Positions 17,182 through 28,844 of a stretch of 64,000 bases of DNA are shown here, piece by piece (within the stretch, counting starts at the first letter, position 1; the number at the start of each line of letters is the position of its first letter). The stretch spans positions 45,166 through 109,165 of the forward strand of contig NZ_JADCNH010000013.1 in assembly GCF_018904615.1 (NCBI RefSeq), in the 5' to 3' direction. The position numbers and the translations under genes were made by a program. The stretch comes from Verticiella alkaliphila (lineage in GTDB: Bacteria > Pseudomonadota > Gammaproteobacteria > Burkholderiales > Burkholderiaceae_B). The notes beneath the pieces are model-generated. The model searched no databases, was not told the DNA's origin, and saw nothing but the letters and a program-made list of their open reading frames with translations.

Positions 17182-20100
17182 TCAACCCACCCAGACGCGG
17201 GCATTGCGGAACATCCGCATCCACGGCGTATCGTCACCGCCAGCGTCGGCCGCGCCCCAGCGCGCCGGCGCCCACGAGAGCTGCACGTTGCGCACGCCGC
17301 GCTCCGGGTGCGGCATGAAGACCGAGAAGCGGCCATCCGCCGTCGTCACACCCGCCAGACCGCCCGGCGAGCCGTTGGGGTTGGCCGGATAGGCCTCGGT
17401 GCGTGCACCGTGGTTGTCCACGTAGTACATCGCACCCAGCGCCTTGTCGGCCTTGCCCTGACGATCGAAGTTCGCAAAGCCTTCGCCATGCGAGACCACG
17501 ATGGGCGCGCGCGTGCCAGCCATGCCGGCCAGGAAGATCGACGGCGATTCGGGGATCTCGACCAGCGACAGACGCGCTTCGAACTTCTCCGAGCGGTTGG
17601 TGGTGAACATCGGCCAATCCTGCGCCCCGGGGATCAGCGGCGCGAGCGCGGCCATCATCTGGCAGCCGTTGCACACGCCCAGGGCGAAGGTGTCGTCGCG
17701 GCCGAACCAGGCCGCGAAGGCATCGGCCAGGCCCTGGTGATAGCGGATGGTGCGGGCCCAGCCTTCGCCGGCGCCCAGCACGTCGCCGTAGCTGAAGCCG
17801 CCCACGGCCACGAGACCCTTGAAGCCGTCGTCGAGCTTGACGCGGCCCGAGAGCAGATCCGTCATGTGCACGTCCCACGCCTCGAAGCCCGCCTTGTGGA
17901 AGGTATGGGCCATCTCGACGTGGCTGTTGCAGCCCTGCTCGCGCAGCACGGCGACGCGTGGACGCGCACCGCGGGCGATGAAGGGTGCCGCGACGTCTTC
18001 CTGCGGATCGAAGCCGACCTGGGGATTCAGACCCGGATCACGGGCATCGAGCCACACGTCGTATTCGCCATCGGCGCAGGCGGGGTTGTCGCGCAGGCGC
18101 ATGATCTGGTGGCTGACCTCGCTCCAGGCGCGCGCCAGCACCACCCGCGGCTGGCCCCAGACGCGCTTGGCATCGCTGAAGACCTCGATCTCGTCGGTGG
18201 TGTTGGGCTTGCCTACCACGTGCGAGTGCGCCGAGAGGCCTGCCGCGCGCAGCACGCTCATGACGGCATCACGCTCGTTCGCCGCCACTTGCAACACGAC
18301 ACCGGCTTCTTCGTTGAAGAGCGCGCGCAGCACCGCTTCGCCCCGCTGCACCGCCACCTGCTCGGCGCGGATCTTGTAATCGCCCCAATCGGCCGCGTTG
18401 GCATCGAAGGTGAGCATGTCCAGGTTCAGCGACACGCCCGTGCGGCCCGCGAAGGCCATTTCGCACACGGCGGCAAAGAGCCCGCCATCGGAACGATCGT
18501 GGTAGGCGAGCACAGACCCCTGCTCGGCCAGCGCACGCACCGTGGCGAACGCCGCGCGCAGGGACTCGGCGTCTTCCAGATCGGGCACGCTGTCGCCCAC
18601 CTGGTTCAGCACCTGCGCGAGGATCGAGCCGCCCAGACGATTGCGACCCTTGCCCAGGTCGATGAGGATGAGCACGGTATCGCCCACGTCCTTGCGCAGT
18701 TGCGGCGTGAGCGCCTGGCGCACGTCGGCCACGGGCGCGAAGGCCGTCACCACCAGCGAGACGGGTGCCACGACCTTGCGATCTTCACCCGCTTCCTGCC
18801 AGCTCGTGCGCATGGACAGCGAATCCTTGCCGACTGGAATCGACAGGCCGACCTGCTGGCAGAACGCGCTCACGGCCGACACGGTGTCGTAGAGCGCCGC
18901 ATCCTGACCGGGTTCGCCGCAAGCGGCCATCCAGTTGGCAGAGAGCTTGATGTCTTCCAGCGTGGCCACGGGCGCGGCCATGAGGTTGGTGATGGCCTCG
19001 GCCACGGCCATGCGGCCGGACGCGGGGGCATCGATCACGGCGAGCGGGCTGCGCTCGCCCATGGCCATGGCCTCGCCCCGCACACCGCGATAATCCGCCA
19101 ACGTCACGGCGCAATCGGCCACCGGCACCTGCCAGGGGCCCACCATCTGGTCACGCGAGGACAGGCCGCCCACAGTGCGGTCACCAATCGAGATCAGGAA
19201 GGTCTTGTTGGCCACGGTCGGGTGGCGCAACACGTCCAGGGCGACTTGGTCGAGGTCGATGCCGGCAATGTCCAGCGCCTCGCGCACGCCGGGCTCACGC
19301 TTGACGTCACGCAACATGCGCGGCGGCTTGCCGAGGATCACGTCGATCGGCAGATCGACCGGACGCGGACGGGCCGCGGCATCCGGCGTGTCACCCGGCA
19401 GCGGCGACAGGCCTTCGGCGTCCACCACGCGCAGCTGGCGCTCCTCGGTTGCGACGCCGACGACCGCATAGGGGCAGCGCTCGCGCGCGGCGAGCGCGTC
19501 GAACTGCGCCAAGCTCTGCGGCGAGATCGCGAGGACGTAGCGCTCCTGGGATTCGTTGGACCAGATCTCGGCTGGCGACATCCCGGTTTCCTCGACCTTG
19601 ACTTCGCGCAGATCGAAGGTGGCGCCGCGCCCCGCATCATTGACGATTTCCGGGAAGGCATTGGACAGGCCACCCGCGCCCACGTCGTGGATTGACAGGA
19701 TGGGGTTGCGCTCGCCCAGTTGCCAGCAGCGGTCGATGACTTCCTGCGCGCGCCGCTCGATCTCGGGATTGCCGCGCTGGACGGAATCGAAGTCGAGCTC
19801 GGCGGTGTTGCTGCCCACGCCCATGCTGGAGGCGGCGCTGCCGCCCATGCCGATGCGCATGCCCGGCCCGCCCAGCTGGATCAGCAGCGAGCCCGGCGGC
19901 AAGGGATTCTTGTGGGTGAGGCCGTCGTCGATGCTGCCCAGGCCGCCCGCGATCATGATGGGCTTGTGATAGCCCCAGCGCGTGCCGCCTGCCGTCTGTT
20001 CATACGCGCGGAAGTAGCCCAGCAGGTTGGGCCGGCCGAATTCATTGTTGAAGGCAGCACCACCGATGGGGCCCTCGATCATGATCGACAGCGGCGAGGC

Positions 20101-21201
20101 GATGCGCTCGGGCAGACCGTGGTGGTCGGCTTCCCAGCCGCGGGTGGCGTCGGGCAGGCGCAGGTGCGACACGGTGAAGCCTGTGAGGCCAGCCTTGGGC
20201 TTGGAGCCACGGCCCGTGGCGCCTTCGTCGCGGATCTCGCCGCCCGCGCCGGTGGAGGCGCCCGGGTACGGTGCGATGGCCGTGGGGTGATTGTGCGTCT
20301 CCACCTTCATGAGCGTGTGCACGATCGCATCACGCGGCGCGTAGACGTGACCGTCCGCCGCCGGATGGAAGCGCTCGGCCGGGCCGCCTTCCATGATGGC
20401 CGCATTGTCCGAATACGCCACGACCGTGCCGCGCGGCTGCGCCGCGTGGGTCTGGCGGATCATGCCGAAAAGGGTGTTGGGTTGTTCCGCGCCGTCGATC
20501 TTCCACTGCGCATTGAAGATCTTGTGGCGGCAGTGTTCGCTGTTGGCCTGGGCGAACATCATGAGCTCGACGTCGGTCGGATCGCGCTGCAGGCGCGTGA
20601 AGGCTTCGTGCAGGTAATCGACTTCGTCGGTCGAGAGTGCCAGGCCCAGGCCGCTGTTGGCGGCTTCGAGCGCGGCGCGGCCCTCGGCCAGTACCGGCAC
20701 GGTGGAAAGCGGCTTGCCCGGCAGGTCGGCAAAGAGCGGCGCGCCATCGAAGCCGGCTTCCACCACCGTTTCGGTCATGCGGTCGTGCAGTGCGCTGGCC
20801 AGGGTGGCGAGCGTCTCCGCGGGAATCTTCTTCTCGCCCAGCCACCCGCGCTGCGGCACGAGCGTGTAGAGCACGCCGCGTTCGACGCGCAGCACGCCCT
20901 CGAGGCCGCAATTGCGGGCGATGTCCGTGGCTTTGCTGGCCCAGGGCGAAATGGTGCCCAGACGCGGAATGACGAGCAGCTGCAGGCCTTGCACGGGGGC
21001 CGACGCCGGCTCGCCGTAATTGAGAAGACCATCCAGCCGTTCACGTTCGGCCGCGGCAAGGGCGGGTGCATGCACGAAGTGCACGTACTGCGCCTGGACA
21101 TCGGCAACGGGCGCCCCGAGGGCTTGCAGACGGGCCAGGAGGCGCTCACGACGGAACGAGGACAAGGCTTGGGAGCCGGGCAGACGCAGGATATTGGGCA
21201 C
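17182..21201 (-). CDS. purL: Phosphoribosylformylglycinamidine synthase (large PurL)
   Basis: About 1339 residues, the full-length single-chain form of Gram-negative bacteria. It has an N-terminal PurS-like region, then FGAM synthase ATP-binding blocks ([49 protein letters not shown]). The C-terminal class I glutamine amidotransferase has nucleophile [10 protein letters not shown] and a terminal FMPHPER block. It makes FGAM from FGAR, glutamine and ATP in purine synthesis. The GTG at 21201 ([16 protein letters not shown]) gives the family-like N-terminus; the ATG at 21237 would add 12 residues. Neither has a clear ribosome-binding site, and TAAAAT at 21238-21243 on the minus strand could be a -10 box. 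Convergent with the EAL gene, stop to stop. Confidence 0.95.
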   Translation of the reverse strand: MPNILRLPGSQALSSFRRERLLARLQALGAPVADVQAQYVHFVHAPALAAAERERLDGLLNYGEPASAPVQGLQLLVIPRLGTISPWASKATDIARNCGLEGVLRVERGVLYTLVPQRGWLGEKKIPAETLATLASALHDRMTETVVEAGFDGAPLFADLPGKPLSTVPVLAEGRAALEAANSGLGLALSTDEVDYLHEAFTRLQRDPTDVELMMFAQANSEHCRHKIFNAQWKIDGAEQPNTLFGMIRQTHAAQPRGTVVAYSDNAAIMEGGPAERFHPAADGHVYAPRDAIVHTLMKVETHNHPTAIAPYPGASTGAGGEIRDEGATGRGSKPKAGLTGFTVSHLRLPDATRGWEADHHGLPERIASPLSIMIEGPIGGAAFNNEFGRPNLLGYFRAYEQTAGGTRWGYHKPIMIAGGLGSIDDGLTHKNPLPPGSLLIQLGGPGMRIGMGGSAASSMGVGSNTAELDFDSVQRGNPEIERRAQEVIDRCWQLGERNPILSIHDVGAGGLSNAFPEIVNDAGRGATFDLREVKVEETGMSPAEIWSNESQERYVLAISPQSLAQFDALAARERCPYAVVGVATEERQLRVVDAEGLSPLPGDTPDAAARPRPVDLPIDVILGKPPRMLRDVKREPGVREALDIAGIDLDQVALDVLRHPTVANKTFLISIGDRTVGGLSSRDQMVGPWQVPVADCAVTLADYRGVRGEAMAMGERSPLAVIDAPASGRMAVAEAITNLMAAPVATLEDIKLSANWMAACGEPGQDAALYDTVSAVSAFCQQVGLSIPVGKDSLSMRTSWQEAGEDRKVVAPVSLVVTAFAPVADVRQALTPQLRKDVGDTVLILIDLGKGRNRLGGSILAQVLNQVGDSVPDLEDAESLRAAFATVRALAEQGSVLAYHDRSDGGLFAAVCEMAFAGRTGVSLNLDMLTFDANAADWGDYKIRAEQVAVQRGEAVLRALFNEEAGVVLQVAANERDAVMSVLRAAGLSAHSHVVGKPNTTDEIEVFSDAKRVWGQPRVVLARAWSEVSHQIMRLRDNPACADGEYDVWLDARDPGLNPQVGFDPQEDVAAPFIARGARPRVAVLREQGCNSHVEMAHTFHKAGFEAWDVHMTDLLSGRVKLDDGFKGLVAVGGFSYGDVLGAGEGWARTIRYHQGLADAFAAWFGRDDTFALGVCNGCQMMAALAPLIPGAQDWPMFTTNRSEKFEARLSLVEIPESPSIFLAGMAGTRAPIVVSHGEGFANFDRQGKADKALGAMYYVDNHGARTEAYPANPNGSPGGLAGVTTADGRFSVFMPHPERGVRNVQLSWAPARWGAADAGGDDTPWMRMFRNARVWVG

Positions 21202-21313
21202 GGAGCAGACAGTGCAAGAGGCGGAAAGAACACGCATTTTACTGTGCGTCGCGCGGCTTGCTGGCACAATGTCGCCGGGCCGGCCACGCCCGGCTGGCGC
21301 AGGAGACACTCGG

Positions 21314-24300
21314 ATGGCGGGAAGCAAGGAAACCACCGCGGCGCAGATCGCCGCCGGCGTCGTGTTGTTGTGTGCGGCTGCCGCTGGCGGCTGGTGGGCG
21401 AGTACCCGGGCCAGCGCGCCGCCCGCCTCGGCCACCGAGCCCGCGGCCTCAGCGCCCTCCACGGCGCCGGTGAAGGTCATTGCGAGCGGCTCGCGCACCC
21501 CCGTCACGGCCATCGCCACCCGGCCGGCAGCCCCGAGCCCCAACGCCGATGCCTTCGCCCTGCTCGATTGCAGCGCCCGGCTGTTCGAGAACGCGCCGGC
21601 GCTTGCCCTCACCTTCACGCAACCCCTCGCCGCGGGCCAGGACTTGTCGCAGCTGCTGAGCGTGAGCGATCTGGGCGCGCCGGCCGCCCCCGTCCGCCGC
21701 CGATCGGGCGATGACGAAGCGGGCACGCCCAAGCCCGCGCCCAAGCCCGTCGTGGGCAAGCCTGTCGCGGGCGCGTGGGTGGCGGCCGACAATCCGCGTG
21801 TCGTCTACTTCCCCGAAGTCTCGCCCCAGCGTCGTTACACCGTCGCCGGCAAGGGCGAGCTGCGCGCGTCCGATGGCGCACGCCTGCCAGAGCCCGTGTC
21901 GTGCGAGGTGACGAGCCAGGCCATGCCGCCCGCCTACTACTTCGCGAGCCGGGGCGTCGTGCTGCCGGCAGGTCAGAATGGCGGCCTGCCGGTGGTCACC
22001 GTCAACGTCCCCGAGATCGACGTCGAGTTCCTGCGCATCAAGCCCGAGCGCGTCCCCTTCTTCTACGAGACGGTGCTCGGCATCGGACGCGACACCACCG
22101 AGAGCGAGGACGAGGACGAAGACAGCGACTGGCGGTACGCGGGCAACCGCAGCCTGCAGGGCAGCGTCGGCCTGTGGGATCTGGATCGCCTGAATCGCAT
22201 CAGTGACAGCGCCTTCACCGGCCGTTTCATGGCCGACGAGACACCCGACCGCCGCCACACCACCTTCCTGCCCGTCGAAGACATCCCGGCGCTGCACGCC
22301 CCTGGCATCTACGTGGCCGTGATGCGCGAGCCGGGGCGTTTCCGGTACGAGTACCAGGTCACCTATTTCTATGTGAGCGACATCGGCGTGCATGCCCATC
22401 GGCATCCCACGCAGATCGACGCCTTCACCACGTCCCTCACCTCGGGCCAGGCCCTGTCGGGCGTGACGCTGCAGCTCATGGATGGCGATGGCAAGTCCCT
22501 GGCCATGGCCGACGCCAACGCGCTCGGGCAGGCGAGTTTTCGCGGCAGCTTCCCGACGGCGCGCCTCCTGATCGCACAACGCGGCGACGAGCAGACGCTC
22601 ATCCCGCTGCAACAGCCCGCGCTGGACCTGTCGGAGTTCGCGGCCACGGGCCACCCCTCGGCCACCACGCGGGTCTTTGCCTACGCGGGGCGTGACCTGT
22701 ATCGCCCTGGCGAGACGTTCACACTGTCGGTGCTTCTGCGCGGCGCCGACGGGCAGATGCTGCCGCAGGCGCCGCTCACGGCCACCCTCAAGCGCCCGGA
22801 CGGACGCATCGTGCGCTCGGAAGTCTGGCAGCCTCAGCAAGGCGTGCCAGGCTACCTGGAGCAGCCGGTCGCCCTGCCCCAGGACGCCGCCACGGGCACC
22901 TGGACACTTGAACTGCGCCTGGACCCCGCGGCCGATGCGCCGGACACGGCCTGGCGCTTCCAGGTCGAGGAGTTCCTCCCGGAACGCATGAAGCTCGTCC
23001 TGACGCCCTCGGCCACCTCGCTGCTGCCCGATGAGCCGCTCAGCATCGACGTGTTGGGAGAGTATCTGTACGGCGCGCCCGCCGGCGGCAACCGGCTGCT
23101 GGGCACCTTGGGCGTCGAGCGCGCCCGCATCCCGCTGCCCGAAGCCTTGCCCGGCTTCATCTTCGGCGACGTCGCCGATGACGAGCGCCGCCAATGGCAG
23201 GAACTGCCCGAGCAGACGCTCGACGACGAAGGCCGCGCCGAGATCGACGTGCCTCTGGAGCTGAGTGCTGCGCGCTCGCCCATGCGGGTGCAGACGCGCC
23301 TCTCCCTGCTCGAATCGGGCGGACGGCCCGTGGTGCGCACGGCCACGGCCATCGTGTGGCCGGCCGACACCCTGATCGGCGCGCGTCCGCTCTTCACCAA
23401 CGACGTGGTCCAGGAAGGCACGCGGGCCACCTTCGAGGTCGCGCGGGTCAATCGCGACGGCTCCGCCGCGCCGCAGGACGACGCCCAGGTGCGGCTGTAT
23501 CGCGAGAGCCGCGAGTACTACTGGCGTTTCGACGACCAGGGCGGCTGGAACAGCGGCTACACCGAGGCGGATGAACTCGTCGACTCCCGCATGCTGGATC
23601 TGCGCGAGCGCACCACGCTCGACGTGCCGGTGAACTGGGGCCGCTACCGCCTGGAGATCACGGACAGCGACACGGGGCAGACGCTGAAGTACCGCTTCTA
23701 TGCAGGCTGGGACGCCCAGGATGCCGAGGCCATGGGCAACCGCCCGGATCGCGTCCAGATGCGCCTGGAGAATGCGCCACTGAACGGCCGCGATCCCATC
23801 CGCCTCGCACTCAATCCCCCGCACGACGGCCATGCGCTCGTCACCGTGGAGGGCGACCGCGTGCTCTGGAGCGCCCGCGTCCCGGTGAGCCAGAACGGCA
23901 CCACGCTCGAGATCCCGTTCGATCCGGACTGGCAGCGGCACGATCTGTACGTGTCCGTGATCGCGTTCCGGCCGGGCGCGCAAGGCGAGTCGCGCGTCAC
24001 GCCGGCACGCGCCGTCGGGCTCCTGCATCTGCCGATTGCGCGTCAGGAGCGACGCCTGAACGTGGCCATCGATGCCCCCGCGCGCACGCGCCCCGAACAG
24101 ACGCAACCGGTGGTGCTGACCGTGCAGGGCGCCAAGCCCGGCGAGACGGCGTGGGTGACGCTGTCAGCCGTGGATGTCGGCATCCTCAACATCACGCGGT
24201 TCGTGACGCCGGACGCCTTCGACTTCTTCTTCGGTCAGCAGCGCTATGGCGCGCAGATGCTCGACATGTATGGCCGCCTCATCGAGGCGATGCAGGGCAA

Positions 24301-26509
24301 GCGCGGTCGCCTGAAGTGGGGTGGCGATGCCGATCGTCGTGACACCCAGAGCATGCCCACCCGGGTAAAGCTGGTCGACCTCTTCTCCGGGCCGGTGCAG
24401 ATCGGGGCGGATGGCAAGGCCAGCGTGCCGCTCGAGCTGCCGGACTTCAACGGCACGCTGCGCCTCATGGCCACGGCCTTCACCGAGGATCGCTACGGCA
24501 CGGCCGAACGCGAGATGATCCTGGCCGCGCCCATCGTGGCCGAGCTCTCCACGTCGCGCTTCCTGGCCCCTGGCGATACGGCCGCCCTCGCGCTCGACGT
24601 CACCAACCTGAGTGGCCATACGCAGCAGGTGACCGTCGGTCTGCAGGCCGAGGCACCGGTCTCCGTGCCAGGCGGGCCGCAGTCCTTCTCGTTGGCCAAC
24701 AACGAGCGGCGCACGGTATCGATCGACGTGCGAGCCACGGGCAGCGCAGGCGACGCCCTGCTCACGCTCACGGTCAATGGCAAGGGCGGGCCGGAAGCCA
24801 TCGCCATCCGCCGTCAGTCGCTGCTGGCCGTGACGCCCGCCACCCCGCCCTCGCGAACCGTACAGCGCCTGCGCCTGGAGCCGGGCCAGTCCGCCCCGCT
24901 GGGGGCGGATGCCGTGCGTGGTCTGCATGCCGACTCGGCCACGGTGGGCGTGACCGCGTCCGACAAGCCGCCCTACGACGTGCGCGCGCTGGTCAATGAC
25001 CTGCTCAATTACCCCTACGGCTGCACGGAGCAGACGGCAAGCGGCGCCTACCCGTATCTCGTCATCGACCGGGAGCTCGCCCAATCCCTCGGCATGCGCG
25101 ACTTGAGCGTCGAGGAGCGCAATCGTCGGGTGCAGGGGGCTATCGGCCGCATCGCTGGGCGCCAGTCGGCCAGCGGGAGCTTCTCGCTCTGGGGCGGTGA
25201 TGGCGACACGGGCGACGTGTGGCTCTCGTCCTATGCCCTGGGCTTCCTGCTGGATGCACGCCGTGCGGGCCATGCCGTGCCGCAGAGCGCGGTGGACCGC
25301 GGCCAGAACTGGCTGCTCGCCCGCCTGCGTGAGGGCCCCACGCGCTTTGCCGCGTTGCCGGAGGCCCTCAAGCGCTTCGTGCCCGGTCAGCGCGTCGACA
25401 GCAACGACTATGCGCTCCTGCGCGAGAGCCATCGCCGCTTCGCCGGCCTGGCCTATGCCGGCTATGTGCTTGCCCGCGAACGCCAGGCACCGCTGGCCTC
25501 GCTGCGCCAGCTCTACGATGGCTATGCGGAGCGGGCGCGTTCGCCGTTGCCGCTGGTGCACCTGGCGGCCGCGTTCCAGCTGACGGGTGACCGCACCCGC
25601 GCCCGCGCGGCGCTCGACGCCGCGCTGAACCGGCCATACGGCATCCAGCCCGGCAGCCACACCTATGGGGAGTGGTTCGACGACTACGGCAGCGCCATCC
25701 GTGACCGTGCGCTGGCCTATGCCGTGATGGTCGAGAACGACCTGCAGCATCCGCGTCGCGAAGTGCTGCTGGAAGAGCTCGCCCGTGCGCTGAATGGCCG
25801 GCAATGGCTCTCCACGCAGGAGCAGCTCGCGCTCGTGCGTGCTCATCAGGCCACGGCCGTGCGCAGCGGGGCCGACTGGCGCGTGGCGCTCGAAGGCGCC
25901 GGCAGCCGCGTGCTGAGCGCCCAGGGCGAACAGCAGGTGACGCTGGACGCCATCCAGGCCACCACATCACGCCTGGTCAACACGGGCACCACGCCGATCT
26001 TCGTGGAGGTGGACGTGCGCGGCGTGCCGGTGGCCCCGCCCGCCCCGGTGTCCCGCGGCGTGTCGATCGAACGGCAGTGGTACTTCCCGGACGGCCGGCG
26101 CTGGAGCGGCGAGCCGCTGCACACGGGCGACACCCTCATCGTCCGCCTGCGCGCCACACCCCAGACGCCGCTGGCCAACGCCTTGATCGTCGACCGCGTG
26201 CCGGCCGGCTTCGACGTGGAGAACCTCGCGCTCTCGCCGGACGACGCCATGAACGGCCTGGAACTGGGGGGCGATCGCCTGGGCGACACGCTGCAGAACA
26301 CCAACGTGGATTACCGGGAATACCGCGACGATCGCTTCGTGGCCGCCCTGCGCCTGGATCGGGCCGTCACACTCTTCTACCGCGTGCAGGTCACGAACCC
26401 GGGCAGCTACGTCATTCCGCCCGCCTTCGTCGAAGACATGTACCGGCCGGAGATCCGTGCCATCGGGGCGCCGGCGGGCCGCATCCAGGTCACCGATGGC
26501 CGAGGCTGA
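21314..26509 (+). CDS. Bacterial alpha-2-macroglobulin with thioester motif (YfhM type)
   Basis: 1731 residues. The N-terminus has a hydrophobic segment ([17 protein letters not shown]) but no good lipobox, so it is probably anchored by a helix rather than lipidated. MG-domain repeats follow, including [14 protein letters not shown] and a [14 protein letters not shown] block. The thioester motif [15 protein letters not shown] (about residue 1235) belongs to the CxEQ family that covalently traps proteases. A terpenoid-cyclase-like toroid and a C-terminal receptor-like domain complete it. It is thought to protect the periplasm against proteases and to cooperate with PBP1C, whose gene overlaps the end by 14 bases. 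AGGAGA lies 7 bases before the ATG. No truncation seen. Confidence 0.92.
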   Translation: MAGSKETTAAQIAAGVVLLCAAAAGGWWASTRASAPPASATEPAASAPSTAPVKVIASGSRTPVTAIATRPAAPSPNADAFALLDCSARLFENAPALALTFTQPLAAGQDLSQLLSVSDLGAPAAPVRRRSGDDEAGTPKPAPKPVVGKPVAGAWVAADNPRVVYFPEVSPQRRYTVAGKGELRASDGARLPEPVSCEVTSQAMPPAYYFASRGVVLPAGQNGGLPVVTVNVPEIDVEFLRIKPERVPFFYETVLGIGRDTTESEDEDEDSDWRYAGNRSLQGSVGLWDLDRLNRISDSAFTGRFMADETPDRRHTTFLPVEDIPALHAPGIYVAVMREPGRFRYEYQVTYFYVSDIGVHAHRHPTQIDAFTTSLTSGQALSGVTLQLMDGDGKSLAMADANALGQASFRGSFPTARLLIAQRGDEQTLIPLQQPALDLSEFAATGHPSATTRVFAYAGRDLYRPGETFTLSVLLRGADGQMLPQAPLTATLKRPDGRIVRSEVWQPQQGVPGYLEQPVALPQDAATGTWTLELRLDPAADAPDTAWRFQVEEFLPERMKLVLTPSATSLLPDEPLSIDVLGEYLYGAPAGGNRLLGTLGVERARIPLPEALPGFIFGDVADDERRQWQELPEQTLDDEGRAEIDVPLELSAARSPMRVQTRLSLLESGGRPVVRTATAIVWPADTLIGARPLFTNDVVQEGTRATFEVARVNRDGSAAPQDDAQVRLYRESREYYWRFDDQGGWNSGYTEADELVDSRMLDLRERTTLDVPVNWGRYRLEITDSDTGQTLKYRFYAGWDAQDAEAMGNRPDRVQMRLENAPLNGRDPIRLALNPPHDGHALVTVEGDRVLWSARVPVSQNGTTLEIPFDPDWQRHDLYVSVIAFRPGAQGESRVTPARAVGLLHLPIARQERRLNVAIDAPARTRPEQTQPVVLTVQGAKPGETAWVTLSAVDVGILNITRFVTPDAFDFFFGQQRYGAQMLDMYGRLIEAMQGKRGRLKWGGDADRRDTQSMPTRVKLVDLFSGPVQIGADGKASVPLELPDFNGTLRLMATAFTEDRYGTAEREMILAAPIVAELSTSRFLAPGDTAALALDVTNLSGHTQQVTVGLQAEAPVSVPGGPQSFSLANNERRTVSIDVRATGSAGDALLTLTVNGKGGPEAIAIRRQSLLAVTPATPPSRTVQRLRLEPGQSAPLGADAVRGLHADSATVGVTASDKPPYDVRALVNDLLNYPYGCTEQTASGAYPYLVIDRELAQSLGMRDLSVEERNRRVQGAIGRIAGRQSASGSFSLWGGDGDTGDVWLSSYALGFLLDARRAGHAVPQSAVDRGQNWLLARLREGPTRFAALPEALKRFVPGQRVDSNDYALLRESHRRFAGLAYAGYVLARERQAPLASLRQLYDGYAERARSPLPLVHLAAAFQLTGDRTRARAALDAALNRPYGIQPGSHTYGEWFDDYGSAIRDRALAYAVMVENDLQHPRREVLLEELARALNGRQWLSTQEQLALVRAHQATAVRSGADWRVALEGAGSRVLSAQGEQQVTLDAIQATTSRLVNTGTTPIFVEVDVRGVPVAPPAPVSRGVSIERQWYFPDGRRWSGEPLHTGDTLIVRLRATPQTPLANALIVDRVPAGFDVENLALSPDDAMNGLELGGDRLGDTLQNTNVDYREYRDDRFVAALRLDRAVTLFYRVQVTNPGSYVIPPAFVEDMYRPEIRAIGAPAGRIQVTDGRG

Positions 26510-28838
26510 GCCAGCGCCGCCGCGGCCCGGGCGTCGACGACGCCTGCGGTTCGCGGCGGCGGCGATCGCGGGCCTGGTCCTGCTGGCCCTGTGGGCCGAC
26601 TGGCGTCATCCCCTGCCCCTGCCCGAATCGCCGGGCGGGCTGGTGGTGGTCGATGCAGACGGCATCCCGTTGCGCACCTGGCCCAGTCCCGATGGCGTCT
26701 GGCGCTATCCGGTCACCCTGGAGGACGTCTCGCCCTATTACCTCGAGGCCTTGCTGGGCTACGAGGATCGCGCGTTTCGCTGGCACCCGGGCGTCAATCC
26801 GTGGTCGCTCGCGCGCGCAGGCTGGCAATGGCTGCGCCACGGCCGCATCGTCTCCGGCGGCAGCACGCTCACCATGCAGGTGGCGCGCCTGGTGGACCCT
26901 TCCCTGCAAGAAGACACGCGCAGCACGAGGACCAAGCTGCGCCAGATCCTGCGCGCGCTGCAGCTGGAATGGCATCTGTCCAAAGACGAGATCCTCACGC
27001 TCTACGTCAACCATGCGCCCATGGGCGGGATCGTCGAAGGCGTGGAAATGGCCAGCCGCAGCTGGCTCGGCAAGCCCGCCTCCGCGCTCACCCACGCCGA
27101 GGCCGCCCTGCTCGCGGCCCTGCCGCAGGCCCCCTCGCGGCTGCGCCTGGATCGTCACCCCGAGTCAGCCATCGCGGCGCGCGACAAGGTCCTGCAACGC
27201 CTGGCGGATCTCGGCATCTGGTCTCAGGCCGACGTCGATGACGCGCGTCTGGAAAACGTGCTGGCGCCGCCGTTGCGCGCGCGCTGGCTGGCGCCCCTGG
27301 CCGCAGAGCGCCTGCGGCGCGGCAGCACCCAGGCCGTGGTCGACTCCACCCTGGATGCCAACCTGCAGACCATGCTCGAAACGCTGCTGCGCGACCGTGC
27401 GCATACGCTGCCCCCGCATGTCTCGCTCGCGGCGATCGTCATGGACAACGACACGCTCGCCGTGCGGGCGCACGCCGGCACGGCCATCTACGGCGACCGC
27501 CAGCGCGCGGGCTTCGTGGACATGACGCTCGCGTCGCGCTCGCCCGGGTCCACCCTCAAGCCGTTCCTCTACGCCATGGCGCTGGACGACGGGCTGGTGC
27601 ACTCCGAGAGCCTGCTGGTGGATGCCCCGCAGTCGTTCGCCGGCTACCGGCCGGGCAACTTCCAGGCCGGCTTCACGGGCCCCGTGAGTCTGTCCGAGGC
27701 GCTGGTGCGCTCGCTCAACATCCCGGCGGTCGATTTGCTCGATCACGTCGGGCCCCGGCGCTTTGCGGTGCATTTGCGCGCGGCCGGCCTGCGGCTGCGG
27801 CTGCCGGACGGCGCCGAACCCAACCTGAGCCTCATTCTCGGCGGCGGTGGCACGACGCTCACCGAGCTCGTGGGCGCCTATCGGGCGTTTGCCCGTGACG
27901 GCGTGGCGGGCACGCCCCGGCTGTCTCCCACGGATCCGGTGCGGGAGCAGCGTCTGATGAGCCCCGGTGCCGCCTTCATCGTACGCGACATCCTGGAGAC
28001 GGGCGGCCACCCGGATCGGCCGTTCCAGCGGCAAGGCCCGGCGCTGGCCTGGAAGACGGGCACGAGCTTCGGCTTTCGCGATGCCTGGGCCATTGGGGTC
28101 ACGGACCAGTACACGCTGGGTGTATGGGTGGGCCGACCGGATGGCACACCCAACCCGGGCTACTTCGGTGCCAACGCGGCCGCGCCACTGCTGTCCGACA
28201 TCGCCCGAGCCCTGCCCCATCGCGCCGCGCCACGCGCCGTGCCGGCCGGCGTGACGCGCGCGACCATCTGTTGGCCCCTGGGCACCCGTGAATCCGACAC
28301 GCCGAGCGGCCAATGTCAGGTGCGGCGTACCGCCTGGCTGCTCGACGACACGGCACCGCCCACGCTGCCGGACCGCCTGGGCGGCCCGCTCGTGCAAACG
28401 ATCTGGACGGACCCCGCCTCGGGGCTGCGCACGACGCCGGCCTGCTCAGGCCTGGCCGATGCGCAGCGCGTGGCGACCTGGCCCGTGGCTGTGCGCCCGT
28501 GGCTGGGGCTGCGCGGTGTGGCGCCACCGACGGCACCTGCGGCCTGGCTGCCGGGTTGTGGCCCCGTGCAGGACGCAGCCACGCTGAAGATCCAGGGCAT
28601 CGAACCCGCCGCGGTGTTGCGGCCTGCCGCGGGCGGGCGCCAGGTGGTGGTGCAGCTCCAGATCCGGGGTGGCGAGCCGCCCCTGCGCTGGCTGCTGGAT
28701 GGTCAACCGGTGGCGGGGGATGCCGGCCCGCCGCTGCTGCGCTTTCGCCGCAACGGCGAGCATGCCCTCACGGCCGTGGATGCCACCGGCCGCTACGACA
28801 GCGTGAGCTTCACGGTCGCGGGTTTCGCCGCGCCGTGA
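26496..28838 (+). CDS. pbpC: Penicillin-binding protein 1C
   Basis: 780 residues. A cytoplasmic Arg-rich stretch and a membrane anchor (LRFAAAAIAGLVLLALW) start the protein. The GT51 glycosyltransferase domain has LLGYEDRAFRWHPGVNP, GGSTLTMQVARL and LLAALPQAPSRLR. The transpeptidase has SPGSTLKPF with catalytic Ser (SxxK), SLN and KTGTSFGFRDAWAIG. A C-terminal BiPBP_C domain of about 90 residues ends the protein. It polymerises and possibly cross-links peptidoglycan. The pairing with the alpha-2-macroglobulin gene is the classical yfhM-pbpC arrangement, suggesting repair of the wall after protease or host attack. The stop lies 6 bases from the convergent acyl-CoA ligase stop. Confidence 0.95.
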   Translation: MAEAEPAPPRPGRRRRLRFAAAAIAGLVLLALWADWRHPLPLPESPGGLVVVDADGIPLRTWPSPDGVWRYPVTLEDVSPYYLEALLGYEDRAFRWHPGVNPWSLARAGWQWLRHGRIVSGGSTLTMQVARLVDPSLQEDTRSTRTKLRQILRALQLEWHLSKDEILTLYVNHAPMGGIVEGVEMASRSWLGKPASALTHAEAALLAALPQAPSRLRLDRHPESAIAARDKVLQRLADLGIWSQADVDDARLENVLAPPLRARWLAPLAAERLRRGSTQAVVDSTLDANLQTMLETLLRDRAHTLPPHVSLAAIVMDNDTLAVRAHAGTAIYGDRQRAGFVDMTLASRSPGSTLKPFLYAMALDDGLVHSESLLVDAPQSFAGYRPGNFQAGFTGPVSLSEALVRSLNIPAVDLLDHVGPRRFAVHLRAAGLRLRLPDGAEPNLSLILGGGGTTLTELVGAYRAFARDGVAGTPRLSPTDPVREQRLMSPGAAFIVRDILETGGHPDRPFQRQGPALAWKTGTSFGFRDAWAIGVTDQYTLGVWVGRPDGTPNPGYFGANAAAPLLSDIARALPHRAAPRAVPAGVTRATICWPLGTRESDTPSGQCQVRRTAWLLDDTAPPTLPDRLGGPLVQTIWTDPASGLRTTPACSGLADAQRVATWPVAVRPWLGLRGVAPPTAPAAWLPGCGPVQDAATLKIQGIEPAAVLRPAAGGRQVVVQLQIRGGEPPLRWLLDGQPVAGDAGPPLLRFRRNGEHALTAVDATGRYDSVSFTVAGFAAP

Positions 28839-28844
28839 TGCCGA

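Noticed and set aside
17308..21714. Two long open frames on the plus strand opposite purL (about 17308-19695 and 19720-21714)
   Set aside because: They mirror the codon pattern of purL in GC-rich DNA, have His/Arg/Gly-biased composition without domains, and purL on the other strand has clear motifs throughout.
21449..25846. Long minus-strand open frames opposite the alpha-2-macroglobulin gene
   Set aside because: Composition is that of antisense shadows; no motif, no ribosome site.
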